Origin: Candidatus Villigracilis propinquus
Lineage (GTDB): Bacteria; Chloroflexota; Anaerolineae; Anaerolineales; Villigracilaceae
Length of the DNA: 64,000 nucleotides
NCBI GenBank assembly: GCA_016714565.1
Contig: JADKDM010000037.1
Coordinates: forward strand, 248,001-312,000
Direction: 5' to 3'
Notes under the pieces: model-generated
What the model saw: only the letters and a program-made list of their open reading frames with translations
What the model was told of the DNA's origin: nothing
Database searches by the model: none
Shown: one piece after another, positions 34,466 through 42,898 of the stretch
Position numbering within the stretch: position 1 is the stretch's first letter
Layout of the letters: the number at the start of each line of letters is the position of its first letter
Translations under genes and position numbers: made by a program

Positions 34466-35284
34466 TTATTTTGTCTCACCTTCAGTATCCGCACTCTGGG
34501 CGGAGATACGTTGCGCGAAGAAGATGGGAAAGAAGGTGATGAGCACCACGATGGTTGCGACCACATTCGTGACGGGACGGTCACGCGGGCGGACAAGCTG
34601 GCTGAAGATCCAAATGGGCAATGTGGATTGCTGCCCCGCGGTGAAGGTGGTGACGATGACTTCGTCGAAGGAAAGCGCGAAGGCGAGCATACCGCCAGCG
34701 ACGAGTGCCGTGGCGATGTTTGGCAAAACTACATAGCGGAAGGTTTGAAATGAATTCGCGCCCAAATCCATGGAGGCTTCGATCTGCGAACCGGACATGC
34801 GCCTGAAACGCGCAAGCACGTTGTTATAAACGACGACCACGCAAAAGGTCGCGTGACCGATGACGATTGTCCAATAGGAAAAGGGAATGTTTAATGTGCC
34901 AATGGCGGAGCGCAGCGCAATGCCTGTGACGATACCCGGCAAAGCGATGGGCAGAACCAGCAAAAAGGAAACCGCATCTCTTCCGAAAAAATCACTGCGA
35001 TAGACAGCCGCCGCGGCCAGTGTGCCAAGGATGAGAGCGGCTACAGTTGCAACCGCCGCAACCCGAGCAGATAAAAATAGCGCATCCCATAAATCTGATC
35101 GTTGAAGTGCAACGCCGAACCATTTGGTTGTCAGCCCGGGCAATGGGAAAGAATACGTGGCTTCATCAGTTGTGAAAGAATATAAAAAGATGATCCAGAT
35201 GGGCACGTGCAGGAAGAGCATTGTCCCAGCCGCGCCAAGGATTAGACCGAGCGAAGGTTTATCGGTATAAGATTTAGAGCGCAT
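34466..35284 (-). CDS. potC: Spermidine/putrescine-type ABC transporter permease PotC
   Basis: Inner-membrane permease of a polyamine-type importer. The 272-residue product has six predicted helices and the binding-protein-dependent permease EAA loop EASMDLGANSFQTFRYVVLPNI (about 164-185) that contacts the ATPase. The first helix and FTTDEATYSFPLPGLTTKW periplasmic loop are typical of PotC. It overlaps potB by 11 bp and is the last gene of potD-potA-potB-potC. Confidence 0.92.
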   Translation of the reverse strand: MRSKSYTDKPSLGLILGAAGTMLFLHVPIWIIFLYSFTTDEATYSFPLPGLTTKWFGVALQRSDLWDALFLSARVAAVATVAALILGTLAAAAVYRSDFFGRDAVSFLLVLPIALPGIVTGIALRSAIGTLNIPFSYWTIVIGHATFCVVVVYNNVLARFRRMSGSQIEASMDLGANSFQTFRYVVLPNIATALVAGGMLAFALSFDEVIVTTFTAGQQSTLPIWIFSQLVRPRDRPVTNVVATIVVLITFFPIFFAQRISAQSADTEGETK

Positions 35285-36179
35285 CGAATGCTCCCATTTT
35301 GCGCGCGATCAACAGGTACACGACCATGATAACAACCGGCCCCATCGTGAACGCCGCAGCAAGCGGAATATTTCCCGCCGTGCCTTGGTAGGAATACACG
35401 GCCTGACCAATAAAGAAGCGTGAGTTACCAAGCACTTGCGGAATAATAAAATCGCCAAGAGTAAGCGAGAATGTAAAAATGGAACCTGCAATCACGCCGG
35501 GGAAAGCCAACGGCAGAATCACATTGCGGAATGTTTGTGCGCTATTCGCGCCAAGGTCGCTGGAGGCTTCGAGCAAGGACTTTGGCACACGCTCCAATGC
35601 GGTTTGGATCGGGACGATCATATACGGCAGCCAGATGTAGCAAAAGGCAATGAACATGCCGATCGGCGAAAGAGACAGCGATGAGCCGCCGATACTCGGA
35701 ATGGACAATAATCCATCTATGATGAATTGAAGGCCGAACAAACTAAAGACCCACGAAACAATGCCTTCCTTGGCGAGGATCAACTTCCACGCATAAACGC
35801 GGACGAGATAGCTTGACCACAAAGGAAGGGTTACGCCAATGTATAAATATGTTTTCAGTTTGGGTGATGCAAAGCGAGCAATGTAATACGCAAGCGGGAA
35901 GGCGATGATCACATCTGCTACGGTGACCGCCATTGCCATGCTGGCAGTGCGCCAGAAGATACCGAGGTTGACGGGGTCAAACAGCTTGGCATACGTCCGC
36001 AAGGTGAACTCGCGCACGACCAAGCCGGTGAATTCTTCGAGATAAAAGAAACTGTTGATGAGTAACGCAAAAAGAGAGCCGAGATAGACCACCAAAAAAT
36101 AAAGCATTGGCGGCCCAAGCAACAGGGCAAGGACAAGTTTTGGACGCTGATACAAATAAGTAGACGCGCGGCTGATCAT
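35274..36179 (-). CDS. potB: Spermidine/putrescine-type ABC transporter permease PotB
   Basis: The second permease of the importer. The 301-residue product has six to seven membrane helices and the EAA motif EASSDLGANSAQTFRNVILPLAFPG (about 203-227). Compared with PotC it has a longer N-terminal region before the first periplasmic loop (VREFTLRTYAKLFDPVNLG), as usual for PotB. It starts 3 nt after potA and overlaps potC. Confidence 0.92.
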   Translation of the reverse strand: MISRASTYLYQRPKLVLALLLGPPMLYFLVVYLGSLFALLINSFFYLEEFTGLVVREFTLRTYAKLFDPVNLGIFWRTASMAMAVTVADVIIAFPLAYYIARFASPKLKTYLYIGVTLPLWSSYLVRVYAWKLILAKEGIVSWVFSLFGLQFIIDGLLSIPSIGGSSLSLSPIGMFIAFCYIWLPYMIVPIQTALERVPKSLLEASSDLGANSAQTFRNVILPLAFPGVIAGSIFTFSLTLGDFIIPQVLGNSRFFIGQAVYSYQGTAGNIPLAAAFTMGPVVIMVVYLLIARKMGAFDAL

Positions 36180-36182
36180 ATT

Positions 36183-37211
36183 CTAGCCACCTACACGGCT
36201 CATGTGGTCTTTATGCCACTGCAAGCGTACTTTCTTCCCTTTGGCTAATAACACTTCCATGGATGTGGTCTTGAGATTCTGTTCCACAACCACGAGGTCA
36301 TTTCCGCCTTCGATCTCCACCAGATAGCGGGTGAACAAACCAAGATAAACAACATCGCGGACGGTTCCATCAATGGAGACCATGCCTTCGTTCAAACCGC
36401 TGCCTTCCGTTCCCAAATGGATCTTCTCAGGACGGATCGAGAACATCTGCTCGGAGCCGGTAATGCGTTTTGCGACCTCACCGCTGATGAGATTCGATGT
36501 GCCTACAAATCCCGCTACAAAAGGTGAAGCAGGTTTCTCATACACTTCGGAGGGCGTACCGATCTGTTCGATCTTTCCCTGGCTGAATACGGCAATGCGG
36601 TCACTCATCGTCAGAGCTTCCTCTTGATCGTGAGTGACGAAGATAAAGGTAATGCCAACACGCTGCTGAATGGCTTTTAATTCCACTTGCATCTGCTGGC
36701 GTAATTTCAAGTCCAATGCGCCGAGCGGCTCATCGAGAAGCAAAACTTTGGGATGATTGATCAGCGCCCGGGCAAGAGCGACGCGCTGACGTTGTCCGCC
36801 GGAAAGCTGGGAGGGTTTGCGTCCCGCAAATCCTTTTAGCTGAACGAGTTCAAGCATCTCATCCACTTGCTTCATGCGTTCCGGCTTCGGGACTTTCTTG
36901 ATCATAAGTCCATAGGCAATATTATCCCCCACGCTCATGTGCGGAAAAAGAGCATAATCCTGAAAGACCGTATTTACATCACGGTCATACGGCGGCAGGT
37001 TGGAAACATCCTGCCCGTACAAATAAATTTGTCCCGAAGTGGGTCTGTCAAATCCTGCGATCATACGCAGACAGGTGGTCTTCCCCGAGCCGGATGGTCC
37101 CAACATGGAAAAAAATTCGCCATCGCGAATTTCAAGGTCAGTGTTATCAACTGCTTTTACATCGCCAAAATGGCGGCTTACTTTATCAAAACGAATGGCG
37201 GGGGTTGTCAT
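36183..37211 (-). CDS. potA: Polyamine-type ABC transporter ATP-binding protein PotA
   Basis: ATPase of the importer. The 342-residue product from the ATG at 37211 has the Walker A GPSGSGKTT (about 35-43), Q-loop FQDYALFPHMSV (about 82-93), the ABC signature LSGGQRQRVALARAL (about 134-148), Walker B VLLLDEPLGALD (about 153-164), the switch His in FVTHDQEEA, and a C-terminal TOBE domain (about 275-335). A TTG at 37229 in the same frame is the alternative start. It follows potD after a 66-nt gap that holds a strong hairpin. Confidence 0.93.
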   Translation of the reverse strand: MTTPAIRFDKVSRHFGDVKAVDNTDLEIRDGEFFSMLGPSGSGKTTCLRMIAGFDRPTSGQIYLYGQDVSNLPPYDRDVNTVFQDYALFPHMSVGDNIAYGLMIKKVPKPERMKQVDEMLELVQLKGFAGRKPSQLSGGQRQRVALARALINHPKVLLLDEPLGALDLKLRQQMQVELKAIQQRVGITFIFVTHDQEEALTMSDRIAVFSQGKIEQIGTPSEVYEKPASPFVAGFVGTSNLISGEVAKRITGSEQMFSIRPEKIHLGTEGSGLNEGMVSIDGTVRDVVYLGLFTRYLVEIEGGNDLVVVEQNLKTTSMEVLLAKGKKVRLQWHKDHMSRVGG

Positions 37212-37235
37212 ACGGGCGCGATTCTCCAAATTAGA

Positions 37236-37268
37236 GATTCAGGCAGGGACAATGTCCCTGCCTGAATC
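37236..37268 (-). terminator. Intercistronic hairpin between potD and potA
   Basis: GATTCAGGCAGGGAC (37236-37250) and its complement (37254-37268) form a perfect 15-bp stem with a 3-nt loop, immediately after potD. No T-tract. In other ABC operons such hairpins protect the upstream binding-protein message and lower downstream expression; this is the likely role here. Confidence 0.6.
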
Positions 37269-37277
37269 AATTTTACT

Positions 37278-38450
37278 CTACTGACTTATGATCCCCACGT
37301 AGGCTTCCACCCACTTGCTGTATGGAACGCATCCACCATTGCCAGTACTGCACTCGGCAATCGGCGTGCGCCAGAACCAGATGTTATCGAAATTATCAAA
37401 GCCGTTAGTCCCACAACCGGCATCGGTCAACAGTTCGTTGCCACTGCAAGCAGCAGGAACGGAAGGAACCGAACCGAACCATGCAGCGAGATCGCCCTGC
37501 AATTTCGGGTTCAAAGACCATTCCATCCATTTGTATGCACAGTTGGGGTGCGGAGCATCCACATGCATCATGGTGGAATCAGCCCAACCGGTCGCGCCTT
37601 CCACAGGGAAGACCGAAGCGATCGGCGCAGATTCGAACTGGAGCAGATTCACCTGGAAAGGCCAGGAACCGGAAGCCACAACGCCTTCGTTCTTGAAGTC
37701 ATCCATCTGAACAAATGCATCGTGCCAGTAACGATTGATCAGTGTGCGCTGCTCGGTAAGCAAAGCCACCACTGCATCAAACTGTTCCTGAGTCAGGTCA
37801 TACGGATTATCAATGCCAAGTTCGGGATTGTGGTACTTCAAATAGAGAGCGGCATCGGCGAGATAGATCGGGCCATCAAATGCCTGCACGCGTCCTGCAT
37901 TGGACTGGCCATCGGGAAGGGTCATTTCGGTGAAGGTCACATCCCAGGATGTCGGCGCTTCGGGGAATGCTTCCGTGTTGTACATCAACACGTTCGGTCC
38001 CCACTGATAAGGAACGCCGTAATGAACGTCGTCCACGGTATGCCAGGGAGCATCCTTCAAGCGGTCATCTACGGTATTCCAGGAGGGGATCAAGTCAATG
38101 TTGATCGGCTGAACTTTACCGCCCGCGATCAAACGGTTGGAAGCATCGCCCGAAGCGGTTACGAGATCGAAGCCGCCTTCGTTCATCAACGTCACCATTT
38201 CATCGGAAGTCGCCGCAGTCTTCACGGTTACTTTACAGCTGGTCTGCGCTTCGAATTCAGTCACCCAATCGTAAGCGGGGTCAGTCGAACCGTTTTCAAT
38301 ATAACCAGCCCAGGCAATGATCGAAACTTCGCCTTCCCCATCGCCGACCTCAGTCTTCATACCGCCGCCTGCTGCCGTTCCGCCGCAAGCAGAAAGGACA
38401 AGGCTGGCCAACACGAACAAAGCAAGCAAATTAAACGCGTACTTTTTCAT
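37278..38450 (-). CDS. potD: Polyamine-type ABC transporter substrate-binding lipoprotein PotD
   Basis: Extracytoplasmic solute-binding protein, 390 residues, with a lipoprotein signal (LVLSAC, lipidated Cys22) followed by a Gly-rich linker. The mature part has the PotD/PotF-type fold: VSIIAWAGYIENG near residue 43, AATSDEMVTLMNEGGFDLVTAS (about 79-100), VPYQWGPNVLMYN (about 145-157) and a C-terminal MEWSLNPKLQGDLAAWFGSVPS stretch. Several Cys residues in the mature protein (for example near 337 and 347) could form disulfides. The ligand could be spermidine, putrescine or a related compound. It is the first gene of the operon. Confidence 0.88.
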   Translation of the reverse strand: MKKYAFNLLALFVLASLVLSACGGTAAGGGMKTEVGDGEGEVSIIAWAGYIENGSTDPAYDWVTEFEAQTSCKVTVKTAATSDEMVTLMNEGGFDLVTASGDASNRLIAGGKVQPINIDLIPSWNTVDDRLKDAPWHTVDDVHYGVPYQWGPNVLMYNTEAFPEAPTSWDVTFTEMTLPDGQSNAGRVQAFDGPIYLADAALYLKYHNPELGIDNPYDLTQEQFDAVVALLTEQRTLINRYWHDAFVQMDDFKNEGVVASGSWPFQVNLLQFESAPIASVFPVEGATGWADSTMMHVDAPHPNCAYKWMEWSLNPKLQGDLAAWFGSVPSVPAACSGNELLTDAGCGTNGFDNFDNIWFWRTPIAECSTGNGGCVPYSKWVEAYVGIISQ

Positions 38451-38535
38451 TACTCTCTCTCCTTTTATTTAGTTGGTTTATTCTGATTGAACAAATGATC
38501 GACAAACAATTGACTTGAGCTGCCTCCTTTCTAGT

Positions 38536-38569
38536 AACATAAGTACACCTGTACCGGATACAAGATACG
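38536..38569 (-). promoter_or_regulatory. Candidate promoter with internal dyad, potD operon
   Basis: On the minus strand TTGTAT and TATGTT are separated by about 16 bp. Between them lies the inverted repeat GTACA-cc-TGTAC (38543-38554), a plausible operator. The predicted transcript would have a leader of about 80 nt. In the 361-bp gap 38451-38811 the only other element seen is a TATAAT at 38723-38728 facing the acyl-CoA dehydrogenase gene. Confidence 0.35.
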
Positions 38570-38722
38570 AAATATCCTATTCCAAATTAATTATATGAAA
38601 TGAAGATTGAAAGTCAATCGCCGATTGCCGAATGGGATACACGCCTCTTTCCGCGCCCAAACCTGCCAGCCCACTATCAGCACAAGCCACGCTGACAAAT
38701 TCTATCCACAAGAGCATAGCGG

Positions 38723-38728
38723 TATAAT
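38723..38728 (+). promoter_or_regulatory. -10 box ahead of the second acyl-CoA dehydrogenase gene
   Basis: A perfect TATAAT, 84 nt before the ATG at 38812. The -35 is not clear. The leader contains CGGAGAA as ribosome site just before the start. Confidence 0.4.
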
Positions 38729-38811
38729 TCACAAACTATCACATTGCAAATCAAACTGACAATGCCGCGCGTTATACGGCAATCAGTAAAAAATGACTAC
38801 GGAGAACAACA

Positions 38812-39981
38812 ATGACAAACCTTCCCATTTACCCTCTCAGCGAAGAACACAAAATGTTGCGTGATGCGGCGCGTGACTTCGCCCAAAAAGAGATCGCCCC
38901 CGTTGCAGCCGAACATGATGAGAGCGGAGAATTTCCACATGCCACCATCAAAAAGATGGGCGAGCTGGGTTTTATGGGCATTGAAGTCCCCGAAGAGTAC
39001 GGTGGCGCAGGCATGGACTCACTCGCCTACGTCCTCGCCCTTGAAGAAATCTGCAAAGTGGATGCCTCCCATGGCGTCATCATGTCGGTCAACAACTCCC
39101 TTTATTGCCACGGCATCCTGAAATTCGGCACTGAAGTACAGAAGAAAAAATTCATCACGCCCATTGCCTCCGGCAAAGCCATCGGCGCGTATTCCCTCAC
39201 CGAACCCCAAAGTGGATCTGATGCAGGCACCATGAAAAGCCGCGCCACCCGCGATGGTGATTTTTATATCTTGAACGGCCGCAAATCCTGGGTCACCAGC
39301 GGGCCGGTGGCTGATTACTTCGTCGTCTTCATGATGACCGACCCTGAGAAAAAACAAAAAGGCGTCAGCGCATTTCTTGTGGACGGTAAAACAAAGGGCG
39401 TGGTTCGCGGTAAGAAGGAACCCAAACTCGGCATCCGCGCATCTGCCACCAGCGAGATCATCTTCGAAGATTGCCGCATCCCCGTTGAGAACAGACTCGG
39501 CGGCGAAGGCGATGGGTTCAAGATCGCCATGACCGTTCTGGACGCAGGCCGCATCGGCATCGCATCACAAGCGCTTGGGATTGCAGAAGCTGCCTACGAA
39601 GCCGCGAGACAGTACGCGGGTCAGAGAGAGGCGTTTGGTCAACCGATCGGTACATTTCAGGGAACAGGCTTCAAGATCGCAGATATGAAAACCCGCATCG
39701 AAGCATCCCGTTTGCTGATCTACAACGCCGCCATCGCAAAAGAGAATGCCAAGGAAAACGGCGGGCGCTATTCACTGGAAGCATCCATGGCGAAATTGTA
39801 CGCATCTGAAACCGCCATGTTCGTTGCCCACCACGCGGTACAGATCCACGGCGGCATGGGCTACAGCAAGGAACTCCCCGTGGAACGCTATTTCCGCGAC
39901 GCGAAGATCACAGAAATTTACGAAGGCACAAGCGAGATCCAAAGACTGGTCATTTCAAGGCTGGAACTGGGAATCAAATAA
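38812..39981 (+). CDS. Acyl-CoA dehydrogenase (short-chain type)
   Basis: FAD enzyme that introduces a trans-2 double bond in acyl-CoA. The 389-residue product shows YSLTEPQSGSDAGTMK (about 125-140), the WVTSGPVADYFVVF strand, the FGQPIGTFQGTGFKIADM segment (about 279-296), and near the C-terminus IHGGMGYSKELPVERYFRDA and YEGTSEIQRLVIS (catalytic Glu near 374). The YEGTSEIQ text matches short/butyryl-CoA-type enzymes. It is a paralogue of the protein at 28399-29550. The GT-C gene begins 7 nt after its stop, apparently by chance of packing and not through function. Confidence 0.93.
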   Translation: MTNLPIYPLSEEHKMLRDAARDFAQKEIAPVAAEHDESGEFPHATIKKMGELGFMGIEVPEEYGGAGMDSLAYVLALEEICKVDASHGVIMSVNNSLYCHGILKFGTEVQKKKFITPIASGKAIGAYSLTEPQSGSDAGTMKSRATRDGDFYILNGRKSWVTSGPVADYFVVFMMTDPEKKQKGVSAFLVDGKTKGVVRGKKEPKLGIRASATSEIIFEDCRIPVENRLGGEGDGFKIAMTVLDAGRIGIASQALGIAEAAYEAARQYAGQREAFGQPIGTFQGTGFKIADMKTRIEASRLLIYNAAIAKENAKENGGRYSLEASMAKLYASETAMFVAHHAVQIHGGMGYSKELPVERYFRDAKITEIYEGTSEIQRLVISRLELGIK

Positions 39982-39988
39982 AAGAAAA

Positions 39989-42880
39989 ATGATCATCACG
40001 CCACTCTGGACGTTAATTCCCCTGGCGGTTGCGCTAACCCTGGCGCTGTTTATTTCGGGTCGCTCCCACAATTGGAGCGACCCGCCTTTCAAGCCTGAAC
40101 AAACCCCGCAAGAAAAAGAATTCAAAGACGAATCCGCAGCGGACAGTTTCAAGCTGCGCGCGCTATTTTTGTTTTCCACCTACTACTGGGAGATCCTGCT
40201 TATCGGTTTCTCTTTATGCCTGTTGATCTATCTCTCGCTCTCCGCGCCGGTGCAGTTGACGGGAAGCGTACCCATCGAACCAAACCTGCCGGGTCGTCCC
40301 TTTTATTTTCTCCACTCGCTAAGGGATTTCCTGCGCAATAATTACAACCAAGCCGCAACACTCAGCAACCTGCTCAGCGGATCGATCGCCCTCATCCTTG
40401 CAGCCACTTCCGCCATCCGCCGCTCGCCCGTCATTCTCCGCTTCAGCCTGTTATGGAGTTTGATAAGCCTAGCCGGAAGCGCACAATGGATGATCTCCGG
40501 CAAAGTTCAGTTTTCCATCGGCATTCTTCTTTATTTAATTTCAGTCATCGGCTTTGTCCTTTGGAGCAGGTTCGCAGGAACTTCCACATCCACAGAACCA
40601 GATGAATCACGCCCCATTCCACTCCGCGCGGAAGTTGCCCTCGTCATTCTTATGTTATCGCTGGCGGCGTTTGGGCGCATGTATTTTCTCAAATCCATTC
40701 CATACGGCATTGAAGGCGACGAAGCAAAGTGGACAGCGGAAGTTGTAGAACTTGGCATTCGCGGCGAGCCAACGGAACTCGCCATGTATCACCGCGATGC
40801 GTTGCCGGTCAGCTTTTTCATGCAGACCCTTTTCCACAAGCTTCTTGGGCCTTCCATTTTTGCAGCGCGTTTTGAAGTGGCATTCTTCAGCGTTCTCGCC
40901 ACCCTAATTTTTTATTTGCTTCTGCGCCAGATCACGGCGATTCCGCTCGCAATTCTGGCTGGCTGGTTCCTGAGCGCATCCATCTTTGACATCAGTGCCA
41001 GCCGTATGGCGCATGTGGAAAGCCATGTCAAGGTATGGGTTCTACTCACCCTTGCCCTGCTGGCATGGGCGATCAAATCAAAGCGATGGCAGGCGTATGC
41101 CATTTCAGGAATTGCACTCGCCATTGGCGTGTTGACGTACGACACGGTTTGGCCCCTTGTACTGGTCGCGCTTCTGCTCACAGTCCTTGAAGCACGGCAG
41201 CTCAAAGACAACCGCACAGACATCTCTCGCAACCTCACTGCCCTGCTCACGCCTTCCATACTGGCGATCCCCCTCCTCATCCCCTACATCACAGACCGGA
41301 TGAGTTATTACGGGATCAACAACCGCCAGGTTGACCTTGCTTCGTTGTGGGCATATTTCTCCGATGTAATATTTAGCTGGTACGCCGGCAGCTTTCAAGA
41401 TTTATTCTACAACCGTCAGGGACCACTCCTCAACGCCTTCCTCCTGCCGTGGATGACTTTCGGGCTGATCTTTACCCTGGCAACTCCGCGCCGCCGCCTC
41501 TCTTTCTGGACCTTGATCTGGTCGCTGCTCTTCATCATTCCCATCCCTGTAGCAGTTCACTCCCCCCTCGGGCGGGTCTATTATCCAGCTCTGCCCGCTG
41601 TATATATTCTGGTCGCCATTGGAATGTATATCTTCGGGCGCGAAAGTCTGCGCGCACTCGGAAACGGATTCCGTCCATTCATTATTGCAGCATCACTTCT
41701 TATCCTCATCTGGGTTCCGCTCATCAATCTTTATATTTACTTCAACGAAGTAAATGATTACGACAACGACCAAACGCGGCGAGAGATCGCCGAACTAGCC
41801 GGAGACGCCGCCAGCCCCGATACGTTGATCGTTCTGGCTTCCATCCCTCAAGCGAATGAACCGCTGAATAACGAAACGCAAATGATCGAGCTTTTCATGC
41901 TCGGCAATCTGCCAAATGAGCTGATCAAAAATTCCTATCAATACGTGGCACTGGAGGATGTTCTCCCATCCCTCTCAACATTGAGCGAACGCCCCAATCT
42001 TTCCATCATTTTGGATAAAACCACCGCAGACAGCCACGCCCAGCGCATCGACCTCAAGGAAGCGCTGTCCACGTGCTATCCGAAAGCCGTCTGGGTTGAA
42101 GGCGTATTCGTTGACCGTGTGGATATAAACAAGGATGCGCTCTCCTCCGCAGATTGCATCAGTACTACATTATCCATTGAACCCGTTTCAACAGACACGA
42201 TACGCTGGGAACTGGCGCAAGGGACAGCCAGCAAGTTGATCTTGAAATGCGAAAACCTACAACGAGTCCATCAGCTCATTGAGGCCGAGACTCTGCCTTT
42301 CACCCCCGGCTGGAATATTGAAACCGCCGTTGCACCCGGCTGGGCAGGCACCGGTTTCTTGATGGATAACTTTGGCAGCAATCCGGTTTTATTCGATCTC
42401 AATTTACACGAGGAAAACCCTGTCTATCTCTGGGTGCGGTACTACAAGCGCGTCCCCGACAACTCCCCCGCGCAGATTACAATTGGCAATCAGACGATCC
42501 CCTTCGGCGCGATATCCGGTGAAAAAACCAATCAGTGGAATTGGGAACGGGTCGGCCCATTCAACATTCCAGCAGGGATACATACCATCTCGCTGGAAAG
42601 ACCCTACAAGGAAGACCCCACGCAATTCATGGCAATCTTCATCGATGAGATAATCATCACCACCGACCCGGATTTCCTGCCATCTGACAACCTTGATCAA
42701 TACCTCCTGACCCAAGCTGCCAGCTTTTCACAGGAACAAAGACAGGGAGAACTCACACCACAGTTTGCGCCGGGTTCCTATGCCTGTTACGCCGAAGCTT
42801 TCAGCACAGACCTGCTCGTGGACGCATTTGGCCATACGCCGCTGCGCTCCAACTCCATTAATTTTGTGATCAGCCCCTAA
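39989..42880 (+). CDS. GT-C-type membrane glycosyltransferase with C-terminal carbohydrate-binding-like domain
   Basis: A 963-residue protein. After two N-terminal helices and a linker, about ten more helices follow. The loop YGIEGDEAKWTAEVVELGIRG (about 233-253) carries the acidic residues expected in the first loop of ArnT/PMT-type enzymes. Next is a soluble domain. The last third (about 750-905) has IEAETLPFTPGW and GPFNIPAGIHTISLERP, the pattern of a CBM6/CBM35-like beta-sandwich that binds sugars. The start at 39989 is chosen because the open frame upstream runs out of frame through the acyl-CoA dehydrogenase gene. It probably glycosylates surface proteins or lipids. Confidence 0.75.
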   Translation: MIITPLWTLIPLAVALTLALFISGRSHNWSDPPFKPEQTPQEKEFKDESAADSFKLRALFLFSTYYWEILLIGFSLCLLIYLSLSAPVQLTGSVPIEPNLPGRPFYFLHSLRDFLRNNYNQAATLSNLLSGSIALILAATSAIRRSPVILRFSLLWSLISLAGSAQWMISGKVQFSIGILLYLISVIGFVLWSRFAGTSTSTEPDESRPIPLRAEVALVILMLSLAAFGRMYFLKSIPYGIEGDEAKWTAEVVELGIRGEPTELAMYHRDALPVSFFMQTLFHKLLGPSIFAARFEVAFFSVLATLIFYLLLRQITAIPLAILAGWFLSASIFDISASRMAHVESHVKVWVLLTLALLAWAIKSKRWQAYAISGIALAIGVLTYDTVWPLVLVALLLTVLEARQLKDNRTDISRNLTALLTPSILAIPLLIPYITDRMSYYGINNRQVDLASLWAYFSDVIFSWYAGSFQDLFYNRQGPLLNAFLLPWMTFGLIFTLATPRRRLSFWTLIWSLLFIIPIPVAVHSPLGRVYYPALPAVYILVAIGMYIFGRESLRALGNGFRPFIIAASLLILIWVPLINLYIYFNEVNDYDNDQTRREIAELAGDAASPDTLIVLASIPQANEPLNNETQMIELFMLGNLPNELIKNSYQYVALEDVLPSLSTLSERPNLSIILDKTTADSHAQRIDLKEALSTCYPKAVWVEGVFVDRVDINKDALSSADCISTTLSIEPVSTDTIRWELAQGTASKLILKCENLQRVHQLIEAETLPFTPGWNIETAVAPGWAGTGFLMDNFGSNPVLFDLNLHEENPVYLWVRYYKRVPDNSPAQITIGNQTIPFGAISGEKTNQWNWERVGPFNIPAGIHTISLERPYKEDPTQFMAIFIDEIIITTDPDFLPSDNLDQYLLTQAASFSQEQRQGELTPQFAPGSYACYAEAFSTDLLVDAFGHTPLRSNSINFVISP

Positions 42881-42898
42881 AGAAAGTACATCCACCCT

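Noticed and set aside
37548..38486. 312-codon plus-strand frame opposite potD
   Set aside because: Shadow of potD; the PotD signal peptide, lipobox and fold are clear on the minus strand.
39746..39988. N-terminal extension of the 963-residue GT-C protein
   Set aside because: It runs out of frame through the acyl-CoA dehydrogenase gene and is Trp/Arg/His-rich; the ATG at 39989 gives a normal membrane N-terminus.
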